Notes under the pieces: generated by a model
The model's database searches: none
Seen by the model: only the letters and a program-made list of their open reading frames with translations
Told to the model about the DNA's origin: nothing
Shown here: positions 26,464 to 34,114 of the stretch, piece after piece
How positions within the stretch are numbered: position 1 is the first letter of the stretch
Layout of the letters: each line of letters opens with the position of its first letter
DNA from: an uncultured Collinsella sp.
GTDB lineage: Bacteria > Actinomycetota > Coriobacteriia > Coriobacteriales > Coriobacteriaceae
Assembly: GCA_900549745.1 (NCBI GenBank)
Contig: URPJ01000001.1
Coordinates: 62,001 to 126,000 of the forward strand
Reading direction: 5' to 3'
DNA length: 64,000 nucleotides
Translations under genes and position numbers: made by a program

Positions 26464-26696
26464 GGATCCGACACCTCCAACTCGTGAAGGTACTCAAAAA
26501 AGCTGGACTCGATGACGAAGAGGCGGCTATGAAGCTTGAGGCAGCGACCGCTCTCTTTCATGAGCGATGCGGCGGCAACCTCCCCAAGCCCGGTCAGCTC
26601 ACGAATCTCGGTGACGCCGAGCAGACGCTCGCGTCCCAGAACGACGCGAGGAGGAGCGGGTACGATACCCGCTTTGGGAATAGCGGAATCTACCAT
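26451..26696 (-). CDS. Excisionase-like helix-turn-helix protein
   Basis: 81 residues from the ATG at 26696, preceded by AAAGGAGA on the minus strand; the longer reading frame upstream is not coding. The C-terminal half contains a MerR/Xis-like helix-turn-helix (LGVTEIRELTGLGEVAAASL, then LHSRLFVIESSFFEYL). Position and size fit a recombination directionality factor or regulator of the mobilization operon that it heads. Confidence 0.7.
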   Translation of the reverse strand: MVDSAIPKAGIVPAPPRVVLGRERLLGVTEIRELTGLGEVAAASLMKESGRCLKLHSRLFVIESSFFEYLHELEVSDPCSL

Positions 26697-26953
26697 GGTA
26701 GAATCTCCTTTGGTCTGCTCACTCCTCCCCACCTCAGTTTGGCGACTAGAGGGGAGGGGTGGGCGGCTTTTTGTTTCTATGGCCTTCTTTGGGCACCTCC
26801 ATTCCGGCATTCGCTTATCTGTGCAATTCGATGATACTGCTTCTGGCAATCGAGGCGCTGAAGATTCAGAAAAAGTTCCGAAAAGTTTCGGATAAGCACT
26901 TTTACCTCGAAAAACAGGGTTATACTTACAATGAAAATCGATTGGGGGATGAA

Positions 26954-27700
26954 ATGGAACGCTCCAGGAAACCGAAAAAACGAAAGTTTGGGACGACCGT
27001 CCTTGAACAGACCGATGACAACATCAGCATGTTCAAGGAACAACATTCGCAAGAGTTTAAGACTCCGGGGGAAGTGGTCGACCTTCTCGCGAGTCTATGT
27101 CTCCGCGTCAACAAGGGTGCGGCTGCAGAGCTGAGCGCTTTTTGTGCGCAACGGGTCAAGTCTATTCAGGATGAGCTTAGTGGATATGGCGATGCTGAGT
27201 CCCTGTCGCTCGCTGCCGACGATTTAAACGACAAGCTCTCTTATTACAAGGCTCTTCGTAACCATATGCTGCGATTTGTTCCGCAAGACAGCCTTGTTGA
27301 TAAGGGGCCGTCAATGAAACGCGTGGACCTGCGAGGTGGCTCGTATCTCGTTGTCCCCGACGATTGGCCGGTGGTCAATGAGTCGAATGCTGCGTCATGC
27401 GACTATGCTTTCGTTCTTGAAGTGCGGAATGCAAGCGATGCAATTCCGCACTATGTTTATCTTTCCTCAAGGGAAGCCTGTCCTACGGATGAGGTGCTTA
27501 ATGCAATAGCTGATAAATGGCCGGGGATTCGTGATGTCCAGAGTTCTCAGGTCGAGCCGATCTATGACAAGGACGGCGCGATTCTGAATACCGACGAATG
27601 GACGAAGGCACCTATAATCGGCGTCTTCCCCATTCGCGACGCCTCATCGTTTTCCTGGGAGGATAAAGCTCCATATGGAGCGATGGTCTATCGCCATTAG
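26954..27700 (+). CDS. Element-borne hypothetical protein
   Basis: 248 residues from ATG 26954 (GGGGGATG upstream). It begins with a basic stretch (MERSRKPKKRKF) and then a helical region (about 40-115). The C-terminal half is a mixed alpha/beta domain with VDLRGGSYLVVPDDWP. It is transcribed opposite to the mobility operon and convergent with the integrase. Composition is more AT-rich than the mobilization genes. No family is recognised; it may be a second cargo gene. Confidence 0.65.
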   Translation: MERSRKPKKRKFGTTVLEQTDDNISMFKEQHSQEFKTPGEVVDLLASLCLRVNKGAAAELSAFCAQRVKSIQDELSGYGDAESLSLAADDLNDKLSYYKALRNHMLRFVPQDSLVDKGPSMKRVDLRGGSYLVVPDDWPVVNESNAASCDYAFVLEVRNASDAIPHYVYLSSREACPTDEVLNAIADKWPGIRDVQSSQVEPIYDKDGAILNTDEWTKAPIIGVFPIRDASSFSWEDKAPYGAMVYRH

Positions 27701-27751
27701 TCCATCTATGTTCAAAACAAGGGAAGGGCCGGGTATATCTCGGCCCTTCCC

Positions 27752-29032
27752 TTATGAATTGCTCTCTTGGGAAATGAGCTCGCCGAAGGCATCTGCTGCC
27801 TTACGATCGTTTGCCTCGATGGCGTGGGAGTAGATGGAGAGCGTCGTACTTGGAGATGCGTGTCCAAGTCTTGCCTGGACAGTCTTCACGTCTGCGCCTT
27901 CTCCGATTAGGAGCGTCGCTTGCGTGTGCCGCAGGGCGTGGGGGACGAGCCCACTGTATCCCGTACCCCTCACGTGCTCTTTGCCGTTTCGCTGGAATCT
28001 TCTGGTGATATTGTTGTAGCTTCCAAAGCCGTTATCGACGCAGAAGTCGCGGAACCATCGGTCGAAGTTGTGGCCGTCTACGTTGACGACTGTGGCGTAT
28101 ATGCCATCCTCGGTCGTGACGACCTTTATGCCGTTAACGATGGGCGTCTTGTCGTCCTGATCGAGAGTGTATCGGTTGAGCTGCGCCCGCTGTTCCAGCT
28201 TCCATTTGCTGAGATAGCAGGCCAGGGAGTCGTTGATTGCTATGGTGCGTCGGCTCATCTTCGATTTTGGCGGTCGGAGAGTCTTGTCATTGGTGAACTG
28301 CTTCGACACGCTCAACGTGCGCTGCCCAAGATCGATGTCGCCCCAAGTCAAGCCGAGCATTTCGCCGCGTCGGAGACCACATTGGAGCAAGAGCATGGTG
28401 CCCGTTGCCTTGGCCGACAGTGGTTCATCCATGAGGCAAGACAGAAATCGTGAAGCCTCGTCTGCCGTAAGCGGAGTTCTTTCCCTGTAAGTTGGTTTGG
28501 GAAGCTTGATTGGCGTGCATGGGTTACGAAGGATGAGCTCGTTGTCTACGGCGTCTTGGAGAATCTGTCGCAGTTTGACATGTGTCCCGTGTAGCTCGGC
28601 TTCGGACATTCCCTTTTTGCGGGCGTTTGCGTAGATGTGCCGTATATCGTCAGGGTGGAGGTCAGTAAGTCGAATATTGCCGAACATCTCTTGAATGTGG
28701 CTAATATAGTTGCCCTCACGGGCATAGGCGAGCGGTGACTTGAGGCTCTCTTTCCTTAGTTTGTGGAAGTTCCTGGCGTACTCTGCGACGGTGAGGTTTC
28801 TGCTGTCACGGACGATACCGGAGTTCAACTCCTCCTTGTATTCTTCCAGGGCTTTGCGGAGCATTGCCTGTTGTGTGCGTCTACTCATACCTTCGCAGTG
28901 CAGCGTTCTCTTGGATGAGTAGGCGTATTTGCCGGTCTTGGGGTCCTTGCCGAGGTTGAAGCGGTATTGGAACACCCCTTCTTTAACTTGATATACGCTG
29001 CCGTTTCCGACGACTCGTGGTTTGGTGCTCAT
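27752..29032 (-). CDS. Tyrosine-type site-specific integrase
   Basis: 426 residues. An N-terminal AP2-like/arm-binding domain (to about 65) and a SAM-like core-binding domain (about 80-170) precede the catalytic domain. The catalytic residues are Arg in CGLRRGEML, His365-x-x-Arg368 (HALRHTQ), His391 (LGHAS) and the nucleophile Tyr401 (SIYSH). It integrates the element at the tRNA-Arg 3' half. It lies next to attR with its promoter facing the end of the element. Confidence 0.95.
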   Translation of the reverse strand: MSTKPRVVGNGSVYQVKEGVFQYRFNLGKDPKTGKYAYSSKRTLHCEGMSRRTQQAMLRKALEEYKEELNSGIVRDSRNLTVAEYARNFHKLRKESLKSPLAYAREGNYISHIQEMFGNIRLTDLHPDDIRHIYANARKKGMSEAELHGTHVKLRQILQDAVDNELILRNPCTPIKLPKPTYRERTPLTADEASRFLSCLMDEPLSAKATGTMLLLQCGLRRGEMLGLTWGDIDLGQRTLSVSKQFTNDKTLRPPKSKMSRRTIAINDSLACYLSKWKLEQRAQLNRYTLDQDDKTPIVNGIKVVTTEDGIYATVVNVDGHNFDRWFRDFCVDNGFGSYNNITRRFQRNGKEHVRGTGYSGLVPHALRHTQATLLIGEGADVKTVQARLGHASPSTTLSIYSHAIEANDRKAADAFGELISQESNS

Positions 29033-29043
29033 GGTGGGATTCC

Positions 29044-29097
29044 TTGGGATTAGGCTAGGGGCAAGCCCTTAAAGGCTTGCCCCTAGCCTAATCCCAA
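29044..29097. repeat. Perfect 24-bp inverted repeat before the integrase gene
   Basis: Arms 29044-29067 and 29074-29097 are perfectly complementary, with a 6-base loop (CTTAAA). The arms contain TTGGGATTAGGCTAGGGG. It starts 12 bases upstream of the integrase start codon, so it would form a hairpin over the leader or serve as an operator. Confidence 0.9.
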
Positions 29098-29121
29098 AAA
29101 TCTACCCAAGCAAGAGTATCT

Positions 29122-29140
29122 GGGTAGAATTAGGGTAGAA
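29122..29140 (+). promoter_or_regulatory. Candidate integrase arm sites near attR
   Basis: Two copies of GGGTAGAA (29122-29129, 29133-29140), 11 bp apart, matching the pair at 18309-18328. An inverted CTACCC lies at 29102-29107. Confidence 0.65.
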
Positions 29141-29247
29141 AGTTTTTGAAGCCTATATCTCGCGATTCTTGAAACATGCCGTTTTACATGCGGTTATATG
29201 AAGTTGTATAAAATTATAAAACACCAGCTCAAATAGAAATACAAGAC

Positions 29248-29293
29248 CTCCTAAAGCGGGTGTCGACGGTTCGAATCCGCCCGGGGGCACCAG
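29248..29293 (+). other. attR (tRNA-Arg 3' fragment)
   Basis: It repeats the tRNA from the anticodon loop to CCA but has no 5' half, so it is not a working tRNA gene. The T-stem reads GACGG/CCGCC with one A-C mismatch, against GCGCG/CGCGC at attL. Confidence 0.9.
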
Positions 29294-29301
29294 GGAATAT
29301 G

Positions 29302-29334
29302 ACGGCGTCGCGGGAGCGGCGCCGTTTCTGGTTT
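29302..29334 (+). terminator. Weak hairpin after attR
   Basis: ACGGCG pairs with CGCCGT, followed by TTCTGGTTT. It is probably the original 3' flank of the tRNA gene before insertion. Confidence 0.4.
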
Positions 29335-29381
29335 GCGGGGGCCGCCGTGCTGCTCGCCCGTGGGGGACTGGCATCTGTTTC

Positions 29382-30582
29382 CTAGAGTGCGCTGCGGTAA
29401 ATCTTTCTCGCGTTGTCCAGCGTGAGCTTCCTGAAGCTGCCGAAGAGCTCTCCGCGGTTGATCTTGAGGCCCGGAATCATCTTTTCGATATCGTCCTCGG
29501 TGACTCCGAACTCCGATAGCGCGCGCGGCATTCCCAGCGAGACGAAGAAATCCTGCAGCTCGTCGATGGTCGCTTCGACCGCGTACTCGATTGCCTGCTC
29601 GGGGGTTACCTCCACATCGAGCTCGTCCGCGTCCGAATCGATGGGTTCGATGCCAAGGGCCTGGGCGCTGAACTCCAGGAAGCGCTCAGGGTGCTCTCGC
29701 CATACGTAGCGCATCCAGGCGGGGAAGATGACGGCGAGGCCGGCGCCGTGCGTGATCTTGGTGTCCAGTGCGGATAGCTCGTGCTCAAGGCCGCGGCAGG
29801 TCCAATCGCCGTCGCGCAGGGCGTTATGGGCGAGCGTACCCACCCACATGATCTCGGCGCGGGCGTCGTAGTCATCGGGGTTCTCCATCACCTTGGGCGC
29901 CGCCTCCCTCGCGGCGCGCACTAGCCCGCAGGCGATGTTGTCGGTTACGCCCACGGCGGGCTCGCCGGAGAAGAGTCGCTCCATGATATGGGCGATCATG
30001 TCGGTCACTCCCGCGGCGGTCTGGCAGGCGGGCAGGCTGAAGGTCAGCTCCGGGTCGAGGAAGGCGATGGCCGGGCGGTTGAGGTCCGTGTTAATGCTGC
30101 ATTTGAGGTGCTCCTCGTCGTTGCTGATAACGCAGGAGTTAGAGGCCTCGGAACCGGATGCGGGGATGGTCACCACGCAGGCGACGTCGATGCGGTCGGC
30201 GGGAACGGCGCGCTTGCGGAAGAAGTCCCATACGTCGCCGTCGTATACCGCCCCAGTGCGATGGCCTTCGCGCAGTCCATGACGGAGCCGCCGCCCACGG
30301 GCAGGATGATGTCGGCGTCGTTTGCCCGTGCGAGCTCGACGCCTTCTCGTGCCAAGCCTATTTCGGGGTTTGGACGCACCCCTCCAAGCCCGATGTGCTC
30401 CACGCCCGCGGCATCGAGCGATGCCCTCACGCGGACGAGCGTTCCGCAGCGAACTGCGGAACCCCTGCCGTAGACAATGAGCGCTCAGCGGTAGCCGGAG
30501 GCGGACAGAGTCCCCCAACCTTGTCGGTCGCTTTTCGCCCAAAGACAAAGCGGGTGGGGGAGTAGAAGGAGAAATCGTTCAT
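29382..30582 (-). pseudogene. Iron-containing alcohol dehydrogenase, broken
   Basis: The ATG at 30582 starts MNDFSFYSPTRFVFGRKATD, a typical BdhA/YqhD-like N-terminus. The frame is then lost near 30510. The matching continuation (ALIVYGRGSAVR) is preceded by an in-frame TGA at 30485-30487. A second shift near 30262 moves from GGGSVMDCAKAIALG into AVYDGDVWDFF. The remainder to 29382 is intact, including the iron-ligand region with MIAHIME and ITHGAGLAVIFPAW. At least three lesions make a functional enzyme unlikely unless they are sequencing errors. It lies just outside attR. Confidence 0.85.
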
Positions 30583-30840
30583 GGAGCTCCAATCTGGCGT
30601 TTCGCCCTACATGCGCGGAGGAGTTTTTCGGGCGCATCGCCTGCGTTCGCGTCGCAATCTCGGCGGCGCGGTGCGGTCCGTGGATTCCATCGTATCGCCC
30701 GCGGCACCCCTTACCGACGATTGAGGCGAGTCTGCATTTCGCGGCGCGACGTCCACCTGGCGGACGATATCCGTTCGCGACACGTGGCCGTCCCGGTCGC
30801 AATAGCGTATGCGCACCGGGTTGCCGAGATGGGCCTGCGA

Positions 30841-30969
30841 CCCCTTCTCCTGATGCGAGCGCGCGAGACGGGCGAGCAGCGGCGCGAGCACCTGCTCGAC
30901 CGTCTCCTCCCGATACCACGCCGCCACGGGCAACCCGTTCACGTCAAACCCGTACGTTCGCCATGCCAT
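30841..30969 (-). pseudogene. Fragment resembling the N-terminus of a nucleoside/sugar kinase
   Basis: About 43 residues (MAWRTYGFDVNGLPVAAWYR onward, then EETVEQVLAPLLARLARSH) resemble the start of a P-loop nucleotide-kinase-like protein as I remember it, but no Walker A follows. The surrounding frame is not coding. Low certainty. Confidence 0.3.
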
Positions 30970-31047
30970 TCGCCTCGCCGCCTTCGCCGAACGAAACCGC
31001 GTATCCAGACCGCCGGTCCCCCACCCAGCACTTCGACGAGCCTTCGC

Positions 31048-31453
31048 GCTCACTTCTGCGGTCGGGATGCGCCCGCGAGGCGCTCGGCAGGCAGCGCCAT
31101 TTCCGCTCGCTGTGTCGAGCGCGAGTGTCGAGAAGTCGCCATATGCCACTCAGATGTAGCATGGAGTGCCGAAGTGCACGCGCCCGTGACGAAACACTGG
31201 CGCCAACCCGTTCCGCGCACCACCCCGCCCGTAAGGTGTGTGGCGAAAGGAGGACCAGCCGCATGAACATCCCCGAGACACAGAGCCTACCTCGATCGCA
31301 TTCCGCACGAGCTTCTCTGACATTTCCGCCCATTACCACGTGGAGGTCCCCGTCGCGGAGATCGCCTACGCATACGACTACATCAATTCCCGGCATGCCC
31401 CGCGCAGGCAGGCCACGCTGAACGACGGGTCCGCGGCCCGGCAGGACGAATGA
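31048..31453 (+). pseudogene. Internally deleted copy of the LevR-type regulator gene
   Basis: 31048-31283 matches 35886-36120 (promoter region, AAAGGAGG site and the codons MNIPETQ). After 16 further bases matching codon 11 onward of the intact gene, the sequence jumps at GCA to the last 155 bases of the intact gene (38698 onward), through the end codons DE and the stop. About 2.55 kb is missing and the fusion is out of frame. Confidence 0.9.
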
Positions 31454-31457
31454 CGCG

Positions 31458-31481
31458 CTTCGGCACAGGCCATGCCGAAAC
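31458..31481. promoter_or_regulatory. Palindrome before the lev-like PTS operon
   Basis: TTCGGCA and TGCCGAA (31459-31465, 31473-31479) with flanking complementary bases. It is absent from the otherwise matching sequence after the intact regulator (38855-38870), so it is specific to the operon side. It may be an operator or an attenuating hairpin. Confidence 0.5.
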
Positions 31482-31516
31482 GCGTCACGCAAGCAAAGGA
31501 AGGAAGCCAACATCAC

Positions 31517-32005
31517 ATGAGCATCATCGCAGCACGCATCGACAACCGCCTGCTACACGGCATAGTGGCAACCCAGTGGGTACCCGAGTTCCGTCCGCAG
31601 CGTCTCATGGTCATCGATGACATCGTCGCCAACGACCCGACCAAGAAGGCCGCCATGCGGATGGCAAAGCCCTCGGGAGTCGCCCTCTCCATTATCAACA
31701 AGGAGACGGCTCTCACGAACTATCGGGCGGGCAAGTACGACGACCACACGGTCTTCATCGTGGCGCGAGACCCCCAGACCATCCTCGACGTCATACAGAC
31801 GGGCCAGGTTGTTCCCACACTCGTGGTCGGAGGCACAGTCTTTCCCGAAGAGGGGTCAGACGCCGTCCAGGTGAGCAGTCGCGCCTACGTCACCAAAGAC
31901 GAGCTGCCCGCATATCGAGCGATTGCTGGCACCGGCTGCGACATCACCGTTCGCTATGTGCCGGCCGACAAGCCCGTAGAGCTCTCCAGCATCATCACGC
32001 TTTAG
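31517..32005 (+). CDS. levE: PTS fructose/mannose-class EIIB
   Basis: 162 residues starting MSIIAARIDNRLLHG; the phospho-histidine is in NRLLHGIVATQW. The ATG at 31517 follows AAGGAAGGAAG. This is a separate IIB, as in levan/sorbose systems. It is the first gene of a five-gene operon ending with a GH32 hydrolase, the same content as the levDEFG-sacC operon of Bacillus subtilis in another order. Confidence 0.93.
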   Translation: MSIIAARIDNRLLHGIVATQWVPEFRPQRLMVIDDIVANDPTKKAAMRMAKPSGVALSIINKETALTNYRAGKYDDHTVFIVARDPQTILDVIQTGQVVPTLVVGGTVFPEEGSDAVQVSSRAYVTKDELPAYRAIAGTGCDITVRYVPADKPVELSSIITL

Positions 32006-32020
32006 CAAGGGAGTGAACTT

Positions 32021-32794
32021 ATGACACCATCCATCATCCAGATAGCCGTCGTTACACTCATCGCCTTCATCTACGGAGCCGAGAAGAACGCGGGACAAAT
32101 TCTCACGAACATGTCCGTCACGCCAGCATGGTTCGTCGGACTTGCGCTCGGCGACCCCGTAACCGGCCTCGCCGTCGGCGCCATCGTCCAACTCATGAGC
32201 CTGGGCGTGGCGGCCATGGGAGGAGCCTCCGTCCCCGACTATCCCACTGCCGCCATCATTGGCGCCGTCGTTGCCATCACCTCGGGTCAGGAGGCGAGCG
32301 TCGGCGTTGCCGCCGGAATCGCAGTCGGCATGCTCGGCCTTCAGCTCGACGTCATCGCCAAGACGGCAAACGGCTTCCTCGGGCGTACCTCGCAGCGCTT
32401 TGCCGAAGAGGGCAAGTACTCGCAGATGAAGAGCGTACTTTTCCTCGGTCCGGTCTTCTATGGCCTTACGGCGGCCATCCCCACGTTTGCCGTACTGCTC
32501 TTTGGCGCCGATGCCGTCAACGCTTTCCTCTCCGTCATGCCCTCCTGGTTCACGACCGGCCTCTCCATCGCCGCCGGTATCCTCCCCGTCGTCGGCCTTG
32601 CGATGCTTCTGTCCTTCATGCCAATGAAGAAATTCATCGCCTACGCCATCGTTGGCTTCGTTCTGGCCGCCTACCTGCAGATAAGCATTCTCCCCATTGC
32701 CCTGCTCGGTGCCGCCGCGGCCATCGAGTACTACAAGTCGCACAGCAATCCGTCCGTAAACGCCCTCGACGCTGGAGGTCTGGAAGATGAGTAA
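32021..32794 (+). CDS. levF: PTS fructose/mannose-class EIIC
   Basis: 257 residues and highly hydrophobic, containing the EIIC signature region GAIVQLMSLGVAAMGGASVPD. It lies 16 bases after EIIB with AAGGGAGTG. Its end overlaps the EIID start by 8 bases, showing translational coupling. Confidence 0.93.
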   Translation: MTPSIIQIAVVTLIAFIYGAEKNAGQILTNMSVTPAWFVGLALGDPVTGLAVGAIVQLMSLGVAAMGGASVPDYPTAAIIGAVVAITSGQEASVGVAAGIAVGMLGLQLDVIAKTANGFLGRTSQRFAEEGKYSQMKSVLFLGPVFYGLTAAIPTFAVLLFGADAVNAFLSVMPSWFTTGLSIAAGILPVVGLAMLLSFMPMKKFIAYAIVGFVLAAYLQISILPIALLGAAAAIEYYKSHSNPSVNALDAGGLEDE

Positions 32795-33647
32795 CGAAGT
32801 TAACGCCACCAAGGCAAACGAAGCGCCAACCCGCCTGGCAGACGGAACGTACCAGCCAGTCCTCACCGTTTCCGATCTCGACCGTTGCGGCCGCCGCTGG
32901 ATGCTCGGCGCGTCCATCTATAACTATGAGTCCCAGTGTGCCCCGGCGGTCATGTTCGCAACCGAACCCGCCCTGCGCAAGATCTATGCAGGAGACGAGG
33001 AGGGCTACCGCAGGTCACTTCTGAGCACCTATCGCTATTACAATGCGACTCCCCAGGTAAGCGGCCTGCTCCTCGGCGCCGGCCTAGCCTTGGAGGACAA
33101 GGGGCACAATGACGCCATCGACGCGGTCCAAGACCTTAAGATTGGCCTCATGGGCTCCCTCTCAGGAGTCGGCGATACGATCTTCGCCATCCTCATTCCC
33201 ACCATCTTCGGCTCCATCGCCGCCTACATGGGACAGGCGGGAAACCCCGTCGGCGTGCTTCTCTGGCTCGCCGTCGCCATCGCCATCTTCGTATGGAAGC
33301 TCTTTGACTGGCGCATAGGCTATAAGTTCGGCGACAAGCTCTTCACGACCCTTGCCGAGAAGATGTCCGTTTTCACCGAGTCGACGTCGGCACTTGGCAT
33401 GATGGTCGTCGGTGCGCTCATCCCCACCGTCATCAAGGTCTCGTGTGGTCTCACGTTCACCATGGGTGACGTCACGCTCGACGTCCAGACGGGCATCCTC
33501 GACCAAATCATGGTCGGCATGCTGCCCGTAATAGCCACAGCCATCGTCTACGCCCTCGTCAAGCGCAAGGTCAGCATCAACAAGATTGTCCTCGGCATCC
33601 TCATCATCTCGTGGGTGTGCGCGGCTTTCGGCATTCTTGCTGCCTAG
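32787..33647 (+). CDS. levG: PTS fructose/mannose-class EIID
   Basis: 286 residues. It has the EIID pattern: CGRRWMLGASIYNYESQCAP near the N-terminus, MGSLSGVGDTIFAILIPTI in the middle and hydrophobic C-terminal helices. It forms the membrane complex with the preceding EIIC. Confidence 0.93.
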   Translation: MSNEVNATKANEAPTRLADGTYQPVLTVSDLDRCGRRWMLGASIYNYESQCAPAVMFATEPALRKIYAGDEEGYRRSLLSTYRYYNATPQVSGLLLGAGLALEDKGHNDAIDAVQDLKIGLMGSLSGVGDTIFAILIPTIFGSIAAYMGQAGNPVGVLLWLAVAIAIFVWKLFDWRIGYKFGDKLFTTLAEKMSVFTESTSALGMMVVGALIPTVIKVSCGLTFTMGDVTLDVQTGILDQIMVGMLPVIATAIVYALVKRKVSINKIVLGILIISWVCAAFGILAA

Positions 33648-33680
33648 CCTAGGGCTAGACCAACCCACAAAGGACGCATT

Positions 33681-34085
33681 ATGAGGCACATCATCATTGC
33701 ATCGCACTACGGCCTGGCAGCCGGACTCGGAGACACGCTCAAGGCCATCATAGGACCGGGGCACGACATCAGGGTTGTCTGCGCGTTTACAGACGAAACC
33801 CCGCTCGAGGAGAAGCTCGCCAGCGCATTCGAGGGCATCGCCGAAGATGACGAGACCCTCGTTCTCACCGACATCCTTCAGGGCAGCGTAAACCAGCTCG
33901 TAGCCTGCTCGGCTCCGCGAGGCGCGTTCATAGTGACCGGCGTAAACCTTCCCGTGGCCCTCGAGCTCTCGCTCCACGCCGGACAGCTTACTCCCGATGT
34001 GGTGAGGCATGTCGTCACCCAAGCCAAAGAGCAGCTCGTCTACCTCGGAGATCTTACTCCGGACGTTGACGAAGAAGACGAATAG
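33681..34085 (+). CDS. levD: PTS fructose/mannose-class EIIA
   Basis: 134 residues. The phospho-histidine is His8 or His9 in IIIASHYGLAAGL, where the usual glycine after His is tyrosine. LTDILQGSVNQL and IVTGVNLPVALEL match the EIIA-man fold. It has an acidic C-terminus. It receives phosphate from HPr and passes it to the separate EIIB. Confidence 0.92.
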   Translation: MRHIIIASHYGLAAGLGDTLKAIIGPGHDIRVVCAFTDETPLEEKLASAFEGIAEDDETLVLTDILQGSVNQLVACSAPRGAFIVTGVNLPVALELSLHAGQLTPDVVRHVVTQAKEQLVYLGDLTPDVDEEDE

Positions 34086-34114
34086 GAAAGACGCGACAGT
34101 AAGGAGGACGAGAC

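Larger units (their letters stand above)
18191..29293. mobile_element. Integrative mobilizable element in tRNA-Arg(CCU)
   Basis: About 11.1 kb between direct att repeats. Gene order from attR is tyrosine integrase, hypothetical protein, excisionase-like protein, DnaB-like ATPase, MobC, VirD4-type coupling protein, relaxase, GC-rich palindromic spacer, HEPN-like protein and MmeI-like restriction-modification enzyme. There are mobilization genes but no type IV secretion channel, so transfer probably depends on a helper element. The mobility genes are mostly on the minus strand; the cargo is on the plus strand. Confidence 0.9.

Noticed and set aside
29248..29293. Second tRNA-Arg gene
   Set aside because: Only the 3' half from the anticodon loop is present; no acceptor 5' strand or D-arm precedes it. 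It is attR.
30607..31149. 180-codon minus-strand ORF
   Set aside because: Its first 30 codons lie in the duplicated levR promoter region and the rest mixes unrelated pieces; only a short kinase-like fragment inside it looks formerly coding.
31461..31475. Sigma-54 (-24/-12) promoter before the lev-like operon (CGGCAC-N5-ATGC)
   Set aside because: The match is imperfect, it is part of a palindrome, and the adjacent LevR-type regulator lacks the GAFTGA loop required for sigma-54 activation.
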